Assembly (NCBI GenBank): GCA_020059765.1
Contig: JAGVBM010000219.1
Span: 1-14,839, forward strand
Direction of reading: 5' to 3'
Source of the DNA: Bacillota bacterium
GTDB taxonomy: Bacteria; Bacillota; Bacilli; Tumebacillales; Effusibacillaceae
Length of the DNA: 14,839 nt
Of the stretch, positions 7,133 through 13,827 are shown piece by piece (the stretch's first letter is position 1; each line of letters starts with the position of its first letter). A program made the translations under genes and the position numbers. Under the pieces are notes generated by a model. It was not told the DNA's origin. It searched no databases and worked only from the letters and a program-made list of their open reading frames with translations.

Positions 7133-8584
7133 ATGGATGATGGCAAGAAGGTGTCGGGTACGTCCATGAAAGAGCCGAGTTGGGTTCGGAATAAGAAGCT
7201 TTTCTTTTTTGGTTTGTCCGTTTTTGTATTCCTGCTTGTCTATCTGGGATTACCGGCCAGCGTTGAATATCCGTCGCGGGTTACTTTGGCGATTACACTG
7301 GCTGCCATTGTACTATGGGTTTTGGAACCGATCCCTTTTTCCATGACAGCCGTCCTTGTCTTGTTCGCGCTGCCCATATCGGGAGCGGTAACGACCGAAT
7401 TCGTATTGTCGGGATTCGCCTCGCCGGCGGCTTTTTTGATTGTCGCCGGCATGATGCTGGCCAGTGCGGTGGAGCAAACGTCTCTCGGAAAACGATTGGC
7501 CTATCATCTTTTATACGGGTTGGGTGAAAAAAAGGGAGGCATCTTGGCAGGCACGATCTTGATTCCCCAAGTCATGGCCATTTTTATTCCGGCTGCTTCC
7601 GTTCGAACGGCGATACTGCTGCCGATTGTTTTTTCCGTCGTTGCAATCTTGGAATTGAAGAAAGAGGATATGCTGTCAAAGCAGCTGTTATTGGGCGTTG
7701 CCGTGGCAAGCAATGTAAGCGGCACCGGAATCCTGCCGGCGGCAATCGGAAATGTAATTACTGTGGATCTTATTCACTACTATACAAAGCAGCACATCAC
7801 CTATTTTGACTGGCTGCTGCTGGCGTTTCCCATGTGGCTGATCCTGATTCCCGTCTCTTGGTTTGTCTTGTCCAAATCCTTTCCGGTGACAGAGGAGGCG
7901 CCTCGCGAGCTGAAAGAGAAGATGAAAACAATGATTGCAGAGCTGGGGCCGATTACCTCAAGGGAAAAGAGATTGTTGGCCATACTGGTTTTCGTTTTCA
8001 TCTTATGGACCCTGGAAGGAATTCACGGGTTGCCGCCGGTTGTTCCCGCCTTGATCGGCGCCGTGTTGATGGCCTGGCCGGGCATCAAGGTGGCCGATTG
8101 GGAAAAGATGTTGAACATTCATTTCGGCACATTGATGCTGTTGGGAGTTACCCTTTCATTGGGGCGCGCGTTATATGAGACCGGAGCGATTCGATATTTG
8201 TCAAAATGGCTGGAAAGTGGATTTACCTCGTATCTGTTTGCCAATCCGTCAATCGCCGTACTGACGGTGGCCATCTTGACCCAATTGATTCATAAGGTGA
8301 CTTCCAATGTATCCACAGCGGTGATTGCCACTGTTCCGGTCGTGATGGCATTGTCGTCCCAATCCACGCAATCATCGTCCATACTGCTGGGATTCATCGC
8401 GGGAATGACCAGTTTGTTTGGTTTCATGCTGGTGGTAGAGACCATACCCGGAGTGATGGTTCACGGAACGGGATGGGTCACCCAGCGGGATTTCTTGAAA
8501 CCTGGGATTTGGCTGACGGCCGTTTCCATTGCTTTGACTTATGTGATGGCTCTGACGTGGTGGTCATGGCTCGGTTATCTGTAA
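7133..8584 (+). CDS. DASS (SLC13/CitT-like) divalent anion:cation symporter family carrier
   Basis: A 483-residue polytopic membrane protein with about a dozen hydrophobic segments, the usual length for divalent anion:sodium symporters that import succinate, malate, tartrate or citrate. The internal two-fold repeat is visible: an FEPIPFSMTAVLVLFALP-like entry (about residues 64-81), a first hairpin around IPAASVRTAILLP (152-164) and a second around VTSNVSTAVIATVP (388-401). In characterised members each hairpin holds an SNT sodium/carboxylate motif. Here the second reads SNV and the first has lost the motif, so ion coupling or substrate may differ. The ATG at 7133 has only a weak AAAGG site 12 bases upstream; Met12 is an alternative start. 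The gene has its own likely promoter and lies between a sigma-54 activator and the hydroxy-acid catabolic region. Family sure, substrate unknown. Confidence 0.88.
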   Translation: MDDGKKVSGTSMKEPSWVRNKKLFFFGLSVFVFLLVYLGLPASVEYPSRVTLAITLAAIVLWVLEPIPFSMTAVLVLFALPISGAVTTEFVLSGFASPAAFLIVAGMMLASAVEQTSLGKRLAYHLLYGLGEKKGGILAGTILIPQVMAIFIPAASVRTAILLPIVFSVVAILELKKEDMLSKQLLLGVAVASNVSGTGILPAAIGNVITVDLIHYYTKQHITYFDWLLLAFPMWLILIPVSWFVLSKSFPVTEEAPRELKEKMKTMIAELGPITSREKRLLAILVFVFILWTLEGIHGLPPVVPALIGAVLMAWPGIKVADWEKMLNIHFGTLMLLGVTLSLGRALYETGAIRYLSKWLESGFTSYLFANPSIAVLTVAILTQLIHKVTSNVSTAVIATVPVVMALSSQSTQSSSILLGFIAGMTSLFGFMLVVETIPGVMVHGTGWVTQRDFLKPGIWLTAVSIALTYVMALTWWSWLGYL

Positions 8585-8637
8585 CAAACATGTTGAACAG
8601 GAGCCGCGCCTGATGCCGCAGATAGAGAATGAAGATA

Positions 8638-8666
8638 TTGTCATTCAATTCGGAATAGAATAAAAT
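8638..8666 (+). promoter_or_regulatory. Sigma-A promoter of the GntR-dehydrogenase operon
   Basis: TTGTCA (8638-8643), exactly 17 bases, then TAAAAT (8661-8666): five of six matches in each box. The start of transcription would be near 8673, placing the palindrome at 8677-8688 over the first transcribed bases. Confidence 0.65.
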
Positions 8667-8676
8667 ATGTATAGCA

Positions 8677-8688
8677 TCTGTCGACAGA
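8677..8688. promoter_or_regulatory. Probable GntR-family operator (autoregulatory)
   Basis: A perfect 12-base palindrome, TCTGTCGACAGA, lies just after the core promoter and 22 bases before the GntR start codon. The central ten bases recur at 13252-13261 upstream of dctQ. Its position fits repression of the regulator gene by its own product. The motif is seen; the binding protein is inferred. Confidence 0.65.
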
Positions 8689-8709
8689 CGACAAGAGTAG
8701 GTGGAGGAA

Positions 8710-9384
8710 ATGAATCACTTCTCAATTGATAAACCGATACCGTTTTATGATCAAATTTATAATTCGATCAAACAAATGATCGTGCAAGGTGTGTTTCAAC
8801 CGGGTGAGAGAATTTATGAGGCGAAACTCGCGCGGGAATTTAACGTAAGCCGCAGTCCTGTCAGGGAAGCGGTACGAGCATTGGAAAAAGAGGGTTTGCT
8901 GGTGATTGACGACAAGTCGAAGATTACGGTTTACAAGCCATCCATGAAGGATGTAGAGGATATTTACCAATGCAGGATGGTATTGGAATCTTTGGCGGCT
9001 CGATTGACAACGCGGCTGTCTGCAAACAGGGAATTAAAAGAAATTGAGACAACATTGGTACAGACAAAGAAACTTCTGGAGGGAGAAGACGAGCAAAAAA
9101 GTGAAACGGTCATTTCGTTAAACGCAAAATTTCACGATTTGATTGTCCAATTCAGCCAAAACAAACGACTGCAGAAACAGATTCACGATTTGCGTTCCCT
9201 TACTTACTATTTCCGAGTGCTTAATTTTCAGGGGGAAAACAGGAAATGGGTGATTTTCAATGAACATCAAGAAGTTTTCGAAGCGATCAAAGAACGGAAT
9301 GAAGAAAAGGCCGGATTGGTGATGACCGCCCATATCAACAATGACTTGATTCACTTAAAGAACATCATCCAGGCATCGAAATGA
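8710..9384 (+). CDS. GntR-family transcriptional regulator, FCD (FadR-like) subfamily
   Basis: A 224-residue ligand-responsive DNA-binding protein. An N-terminal winged helix (about residues 8-75) contains ARECFN-like AREFNVSRSPVREAVRALEKEGL, the classic GntR recognition helix. The all-helical FCD domain follows, with candidate metal/ligand histidines His142 (KFHDLI), His186 (EHQEVF) and His208 (TAHI). FCD regulators usually bind carboxylic or sugar acids and leave DNA when the ligand is present. I chose the ATG at 8710 because AGGTG at 8699-8703 aligns well with the 16S tail; a GTG at 8701 lies inside that ribosome site. The dehydrogenase gene starts 42 nt downstream, so the two form an operon. 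Palindromes at 8677 and 13252 are the likely operators, linking it to the TRAP transporter. Confidence 0.93.
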   Translation: MNHFSIDKPIPFYDQIYNSIKQMIVQGVFQPGERIYEAKLAREFNVSRSPVREAVRALEKEGLLVIDDKSKITVYKPSMKDVEDIYQCRMVLESLAARLTTRLSANRELKEIETTLVQTKKLLEGEDEQKSETVISLNAKFHDLIVQFSQNKRLQKQIHDLRSLTYYFRVLNFQGENRKWVIFNEHQEVFEAIKERNEEKAGLVMTAHINNDLIHLKNIIQASK

Positions 9385-9426
9385 CAACCGCCGCTATCAT
9401 GACTCAAATCCAAGGAGGCCAATCAA

Positions 9427-10485
9427 ATGAAAAAGCTGAGTATCGCCGTAATCCCGGGAGACGGGATTGGCAGGGAGGTTGTGCCCGTATCGCTCGATGT
9501 CTTGCGAGCGATCGAGGAAGTTCATGGCGGAATCAAACTGGAATTCACAGAATTTCCATGGAGCAGTGAATACTATCTGGAACATGGGAAAATGATGCCG
9601 GATGACGGGCTGCAAACCCTCCAAGGATTTGATGCGATCTTTCTGGGGGCAATCGGCAATCCGCAGCTTGTCCCCGACCATATCTCTCTTTGGGGATTAT
9701 TGATCAAGATCCGCCGCGAATTTGAGCAGGTGATCAACATTCGACCGGCGAAGTTGATCACAGGCATTCAATCTCCTTTGGTGAACCCGAAGGATTTTGA
9801 TTTGATCGTCGTACGGGAAAACAGCGAAGGCGAATACAGCGAGATCGGTGGACGTATTCACCGCGGCGAAGATGAGATTGCGATTCAGAATGCCATCTTT
9901 ACCAGAAAAGGAACGGAAAGAGCGATGCGATACGCTTTCGAGTTGGCTCGCAAGCGGCGAAAACATGTCACGAGCGCCACAAAATCGAACGGAATCTTCC
10001 ATTCCATGCCGTACTGGGACGAAGTGTTCAAAGAAGTCAAACAGGAATATTCGGATATCGAGACGGCTTCTTTCCATATTGACGCACTGTCCGCCTTCTT
10101 CGTCACGCGCCCACACATCTTTGACGTGATTGTGGCAAGCAACCTGTTCGGCGACATTCTGACTGACCTCGGCGGGGCCATCATGGGCAGCATTGGCATT
10201 GCGCCGGCTGCGAATATCAACCTGAACGGAAAGTACCCGTCCATGTTTGAACCTGTACACGGATCGGCGCCTGACATCTACGGACAAGGGGTTGCCAATC
10301 CGATCGGACAAATATGGACGGCCAAAATGATGCTCGACCATTTTGGCGAAGCAGAACTTGGCCAACAATTGTTGAATGTAATCGAACAAGTTACCGCTGA
10401 CGGAATGAAAACTCCGGACATCGGGGGAAAGGCCTCGACCCGCGAGGTGGCAGACGAAATCTGTCGCCGGATCAAATCTCTATAA
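9427..10485 (+). CDS. Tartrate/D-malate-type NAD-dependent decarboxylating dehydrogenase (IPMDH/ICDH family)
   Basis: A 352-residue beta-decarboxylating dehydrogenase. It carries the family residues: IPGDGIG (residues 9-15), substrate-binding Arg96, Arg106 and Arg130, Tyr137 in ENSEGEYS, Lys186, and metal-binding Asp219 (HIDA), Asp243 and Asp247 (ASNLFGDILTDLGG), then EPVHGSAPDI. The segment FPWSSEYYLEHGKMMPDDGL and SLWGLL are characteristic of the tartrate dehydrogenase/D-malate dehydrogenase branch (TtuC, DmlA, YcsA) rather than LeuB. Such enzymes oxidise and decarboxylate D-malate or tartrates, often with loose specificity. The ATG follows AAGGAGG. It is cotranscribed with the GntR gene and beside a TRAP uptake system, supporting a role in growth on a hydroxy-dicarboxylic acid. 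A 3-substituted malate would also fit. Confidence 0.9.
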   Translation: MKKLSIAVIPGDGIGREVVPVSLDVLRAIEEVHGGIKLEFTEFPWSSEYYLEHGKMMPDDGLQTLQGFDAIFLGAIGNPQLVPDHISLWGLLIKIRREFEQVINIRPAKLITGIQSPLVNPKDFDLIVVRENSEGEYSEIGGRIHRGEDEIAIQNAIFTRKGTERAMRYAFELARKRRKHVTSATKSNGIFHSMPYWDEVFKEVKQEYSDIETASFHIDALSAFFVTRPHIFDVIVASNLFGDILTDLGGAIMGSIGIAPAANINLNGKYPSMFEPVHGSAPDIYGQGVANPIGQIWTAKMMLDHFGEAELGQQLLNVIEQVTADGMKTPDIGGKASTREVADEICRRIKSL

Positions 10486-10499
10486 GTCTATCAAATGGC

Positions 10500-10539
10500 A
10501 AAAACCCCTTGCTGTGCAACCGTACAGCAAGGGGTTTTT
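10500..10539. terminator. Strong bidirectional rho-independent terminator
   Basis: A perfect 16-base-pair stem, left arm 10500-10515 and right arm 10524-10539, with an eight-base loop. It is flanked by A5 on the left and T5 on the right, so it works on both strands. It lies between the convergent dehydrogenase and dctP genes and ends both transcripts. Confidence 0.93.
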
Positions 10540-10555
10540 CCAATCTGCCGGGAAT

Positions 10556-11599
10556 TTAACGATTCATTGCATCTTTGATGATATCTTCCCCGATAATCTT
10601 TCCGTATTCGTCGTAAACGGGTTTCATAGCTTCACGGAATTTGTTGATTTCATCTTTCGAGAGCTCATAAATTTGCGTTTTTCCGCGCTGTTTGATCTTC
10701 GCGTAAGCGTCGGAATTGATCTTGTCAGCTTCCGAACGGGCGACCTCCGTTCCCTTCTTGACACCGTCTTCAATGATTTTCTTCGTTGCCGGATTCAAAC
10801 TGCTCCAGAATTTGGTGTTGGTCATCAACACATAATCGACACGGGTATGACCCATGACCGTCATATACTTTTGAACTTCATCAAATTTCTTGGACTCAAT
10901 GTTGCTGAACGTATTTTCTTGGCCGTCGACGGTGCCTTGCTGCAGGGCCGTATACAGTTCGTTGAACGGGATGGATACGGAACCGGCATTCAGAGTGGAG
11001 TACACCTTCTCCAGCACTTGACCGCCCTGCGTACGGAATTTCAAGCCTTTTACGTCTTCCGGCGACTTGATCGGACGTTTATTGTTGGTCAGATGTTTGG
11101 GTCCGTTGGGCCAGAATGACAAACCAAGTACGCCGTCTTTTTCCAGCCTTTTAAAAATTTCCTGTCCTTTGGGGCCATCCCAGAAAGCGGCAGCGGCCTT
11201 GTCGCTGCTGAACAGGAACGGCATGGAAGGGATGTTGAAGCCGGGGTCGTTTCCGACCAATTTGGCCATGTCGGGGATCAGAAACTGCACGTTATTCGCT
11301 ACCAGGTTCTGATATTCATCTTTGTCCCCGAACAGTTGGCTGTTCGGATACACCTGCACCTTGATTTTTCCGCCGGAAGCCTTTTCAATGGCGTCTTTCA
11401 TGGCCAATGCACCTTTGTGTTTCGGTGTGTTCTCGGCCACGACGTGCGAAATTTTGACGGTCAACTCCTGGATGTCGGAGTTCGATCCGGAAGTTCCGCC
11501 TTGTTTTGCGGTTTCTTTGCTTCCGCTGCCGCACGCGGCCAAACTCAGGGCAAGAACCGGCGTCAGCAGCAGCGCAGAAATTTTTTTGAACTTGGACAT
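10556..11599 (-). CDS. dctP: TRAP transporter solute-binding lipoprotein DctP
   Basis: A 347-residue extracytoplasmic binding protein of the DctP family. Residues 1-22 form a lipoprotein signal ending LAAC, so Cys23 would be lipidated and the protein anchored outside the membrane. The mature part shows the DctP pattern: ISHVVAENTPKH, a middle GLKFRTQGG with Arg189, the arginine that in this family clamps the substrate carboxylate, and PFNELYTALQQGTVDGQEN with Asn229. The ligand is therefore almost certainly an organic acid. The ATG follows GAAGGGGG, 18 nt after the preceding dehydrogenase-family gene on the same strand. It is separated from its membrane partners DctQ and DctM by two genes and lies on the opposite strand, which is unusual for TRAP systems. 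Confidence 0.95.
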   Translation of the reverse strand: MSKFKKISALLLTPVLALSLAACGSGSKETAKQGGTSGSNSDIQELTVKISHVVAENTPKHKGALAMKDAIEKASGGKIKVQVYPNSQLFGDKDEYQNLVANNVQFLIPDMAKLVGNDPGFNIPSMPFLFSSDKAAAAFWDGPKGQEIFKRLEKDGVLGLSFWPNGPKHLTNNKRPIKSPEDVKGLKFRTQGGQVLEKVYSTLNAGSVSIPFNELYTALQQGTVDGQENTFSNIESKKFDEVQKYMTVMGHTRVDYVLMTNTKFWSSLNPATKKIIEDGVKKGTEVARSEADKINSDAYAKIKQRGKTQIYELSKDEINKFREAMKPVYDEYGKIIGEDIIKDAMNR

Positions 11600-11617
11600 T
11601 TGAAAACCCCCTTCGAA

Positions 11618-12511
11618 TTAAAACTTTTTTTGAATATAAGCAGAAACATAACGAAAGATCTCGGTATGATCAGCATTTGTGCGCAAAGACCGGCTCGCGG
11701 CATGATACGTGTCGGAAATCAACTTGACGAGCAACGTGGCGTCTCCGGTTTTCTCCAACAATTGTCTGGTTATGTCAATGTCTTTGGCCAACAGATCCAG
11801 ACTGAAACCTGAGTTGTAAGTTTCGGTCAGTACAAATTCAGGGAATTTGTATTCGGTGGAACCGCTTCTGCCGCTGCTGCGGTTAAAAACTTCAATTGCT
11901 GCCTGCGGATCAATTCCGAAATTGGAACTAATTCGGATGGCTTCACTGGTGGCCAATATGTGGACTGCCGACAGATAATTGTTTAAAGATTTCACCAAAT
12001 GGCCGGAACCGCTTTCACCCAAGTAAAAGATGTTATTGCCGAAAGTCTGCAATATGGGCAGCTGCCGTTGAAACGCCGTTTCATCACCGCCGACCATGAT
12101 GGTCAGTTCGCCGCTTACCGCTTTTTTGACGCCGCCGCTTACGGGGGCATCAAGCAAATGAATGCCGATTTCGTATGCTTTGGAAGCGTTTGCTTGAGTG
12201 TCTGGAGGGAAAGAGCTGCTCATGTCGAGAATAAATGTTTCGTTATGGTTTCTTTCTTTTGAAATGGAGAGAGACAGGATTTGCTGTATCACGTCATTGA
12301 CAATCTTTGAGTTAGGCAGCATCAGGATAATGGTAGAGGTTTTCTCGACAATTTCCGGTAAAGCAGACGGAATTCCACCTTGACTGGCAAAGGATTGGCA
12401 AGCTTCTTCGTTGATGTCAAAGCCGTAAACGGTCCATCCTTTGCTGATGAGAAGCTTCGCCATGGGGATACCCATATTGCCGAGACCGACAAAGCCGATA
12501 GGCTCATTCAT
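11618..12511 (-). CDS. 3-hydroxyisobutyrate dehydrogenase-family NAD(P)-dependent oxidoreductase
   Basis: A 297-residue beta-hydroxyacid dehydrogenase. The N-terminal Rossmann motif is GFVGLGNMG (residues 6-14), with Asp32 at the end of the second strand suggesting NAD preference. The substrate-binding motif DAPVSGG spans 121-127 and the catalytic Lys174 is in GHLVKSLNN. This family includes 3-hydroxyisobutyrate, tartronate-semialdehyde, threonate and related reductases and oxidises or reduces the beta-hydroxyl of a short acid. I chose the ATG at 12511, preceded by AGGGAGAA; a longer frame begins with unrelated residues. The start overlaps the end of the upstream AA_synth gene by eight bases, so translation is probably coupled. 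The dctP gene follows 18 nt later. Family sure; substrate probably the imported acid or its breakdown product. Confidence 0.92.
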   Translation of the reverse strand: MNEPIGFVGLGNMGIPMAKLLISKGWTVYGFDINEEACQSFASQGGIPSALPEIVEKTSTIILMLPNSKIVNDVIQQILSLSISKERNHNETFILDMSSSFPPDTQANASKAYEIGIHLLDAPVSGGVKKAVSGELTIMVGGDETAFQRQLPILQTFGNNIFYLGESGSGHLVKSLNNYLSAVHILATSEAIRISSNFGIDPQAAIEVFNRSSGRSGSTEYKFPEFVLTETYNSGFSLDLLAKDIDITRQLLEKTGDATLLVKLISDTYHAASRSLRTNADHTEIFRYVSAYIQKKF

Positions 12512-13094
12512 GTTTATCCGATTCTCCCTGTTGCCGCAACTCGTTGTGCAGTGAACCAATACGCGGATGCGCTCGGCCGCTGCTGCTTACAACGGCGGCG
12601 ATTACAATCTCGTCTGCGCGCGGCGCATCAGGAATTCGCACTTCAAAACTCATGTGATGGCTCCTGATTTTAGGATCGAATTTGTGTTTGATCGCCAGGT
12701 CCAAACTGGCACCGGCTGCTCCCCGTTTTTCTGCGGAAGGCAAAAGCGTTTCGGCGTCCCCGCAAATTTTTCGAAACGGATTGCCGAATGTCAAGGTGTG
12801 AATGATTGCCGAACCGTGTTCGATTTCGCCATCGAGTCCAACCAAGGCGCCTTTTCCGTATCCTTCCACTTCCTCTCCGGCAATCTGCAGAGCTTCGATT
12901 GCTTTTTGCGGAAGCAGTGTTCCCAGTTTCTCCGAATAAGTGTCGATCAAAGGCTGAAGGTCTTCCGTAAATTTGCAGGCGTACGGGTTTTTGACAACTG
13001 CCATGGAGGCCGCAATTCGAACAGGTTTTGAGCTTTCCTTAAACCCTTCGATGAATGTCTCCTCAACAACTGTATACAGTTTGCGTATCTCCAT
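12504..13094 (-). CDS. Amino acid synthesis family protein (AA_synth, PF06684/DUF1185)
   Basis: A 196-residue protein of a family with known structures but no settled function that I know of. The conserved C-terminal half is clear: EGYGKGALVGLDGEIEHG (about residues 76-93), GNPFRKICGDAETLLPSAEKRG, then KIRSHHMSFEVRIPDAPRADEIV and a final SSSGRAHPRIG. I chose the ATG at 13094 because a GGGGGTGAGG ribosome site lies just before it; a GTG at 13106 sits inside that site. It is the first gene of a minus-strand operon with a beta-hydroxyacid dehydrogenase and a TRAP binding protein, behind a good promoter at 13141-13170. Despite its family name, the context here suggests catabolism of an imported acid. 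No signal peptide or membrane segment is seen. Confidence 0.87.
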   Translation of the reverse strand: MEIRKLYTVVEETFIEGFKESSKPVRIAASMAVVKNPYACKFTEDLQPLIDTYSEKLGTLLPQKAIEALQIAGEEVEGYGKGALVGLDGEIEHGSAIIHTLTFGNPFRKICGDAETLLPSAEKRGAAGASLDLAIKHKFDPKIRSHHMSFEVRIPDAPRADEIVIAAVVSSSGRAHPRIGSLHNELRQQGESDKHE

Positions 13095-13140
13095 TCGGAT
13101 CCTCACCCCCTTCTGTTTAATGGATGTAAATCTGTCTATT

Positions 13141-13170
13141 AGTATAACAAACGGTTGGTAGAAGTGTGAA
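13141..13170 (-). promoter_or_regulatory. Sigma-A promoter of the AA_synth-dehydrogenase-dctP operon
   Basis: On the minus strand TTCACA (13170-13165), 18 bases, then TATACT (13146-13141): five of six matches in each box. Transcription would start near 13134, where TCTGTC (13131-13136), half of the palindrome found at 8677, is present. The half-site may be chance. Confidence 0.6.
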
Positions 13171-13223
13171 TATGCTGAAAAGAAAAATAAAATTTAATTT
13201 TCTGTTCATTTAAGAAAAGTCTT

Positions 13224-13235
13224 TTAGTATACTAA
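13224..13235. promoter_or_regulatory. Palindrome overlapping a candidate -10 region upstream of dctQ
   Basis: TTAGTATACTAA is a perfect 12-base palindrome containing TATACT (13228-13233). A close copy, TTAGTATAACAA, lies at 13139-13150 over the minus-strand -10 box. The upstream -35 for dctQ is unclear (TTCATT at 13205 is poor), so the start of the dctQM transcript is unresolved. Confidence 0.35.
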
Positions 13236-13251
13236 TAATATTCAGTGACTA

Positions 13252-13261
13252 CTGTCGACAG
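13252..13261. promoter_or_regulatory. Probable GntR operator upstream of dctQM
   Basis: CTGTCGACAG, identical in ten bases to the palindrome after the GntR promoter at 8678-8687. It lies 20 bases before the dctQ start codon and just downstream of the likely promoter, a position suited to repression. Confidence 0.6.
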
Positions 13262-13281
13262 AACTGAGGGGAGGGGTCTTT

Positions 13282-13827
13282 GTGCGAACCATGTTGAAAT
13301 GGCTCGGCAGAATTGAAGAATTTTCATCCGGCTTGCTCTTTGTCAGCGGGATATTGGTCAGTTTGTATGCTGTCATCATGCGTTACATTTTTAATATGCC
13401 TCCTGCCTGGGCGTTGGAAATCTTTGAATTTTTGATGGTATGGGCGATTTTTATCGGATTCGGAATTGCCTTGAAAGAAAACCATCACATTGTGGTGGAT
13501 CTTTTGTATGACCGGTTTCCCTTCGCGGTCAAGAGAGCAGTAAGTGTCATCGCCAACCTGATTGGTGCCGGTTACTCTATCTTTATGACAGTTACCGGCA
13601 TCCAAATGACAGCGCTTGCACGTGAACAACAAATTGTTACCATCGACGTGGGAATCCCGATTTGGATAACGTACATTGTAATGCCGATCGGGATGGGGCT
13701 GATGGCATTCTATTTCCTGTTGAAGACTATCAGAGCAATCAAAGGGGATCGGCGAGAAATTATGGGTCATATCGATCACGAACAATATGTGAATGAAACC
13801 CATGGCAAAGGAGGTCTCAGTATCTGA
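13282..13827 (+). CDS. dctQ: TRAP transporter small membrane subunit DctQ
   Basis: A 181-residue protein with four hydrophobic segments at about residues 17-37, 43-63, 87-107 and 126-147, the DctQ topology. The family signature RYIFNMPPAWALEIFEFLMVW follows the first helix, and the hydrophilic GIALKENHHIVVDLLYDRFP loop lies between helices two and three. The GTG start is preceded by GGGGAGGGG. DctQ forms the membrane complex with DctM and docks the DctP binding protein, which is here encoded on the other strand. The stop codon overlaps the dctM start (ATGA at 13824-13829 region), so the pair is translationally coupled. The short C-terminal extension after residue 150 is charged and cytoplasmic in prediction. 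Confidence 0.93.
   Translation: MRTMLKWLGRIEEFSSGLLFVSGILVSLYAVIMRYIFNMPPAWALEIFEFLMVWAIFIGFGIALKENHHIVVDLLYDRFPFAVKRAVSVIANLIGAGYSIFMTVTGIQMTALAREQQIVTIDVGIPIWITYIVMPIGMGLMAFYFLLKTIRAIKGDRREIMGHIDHEQYVNETHGKGGLSI

Noticed and set aside
8590..8620. Possible terminator after the DASS gene
   Set aside because: Only a four- to five-base stem (CAGG/CCTG) and no T run.
10923..10932. Palindrome CCGTCGACGG
   Set aside because: Inside dctP coding sequence and not matching the operator beyond the GTCGAC core.
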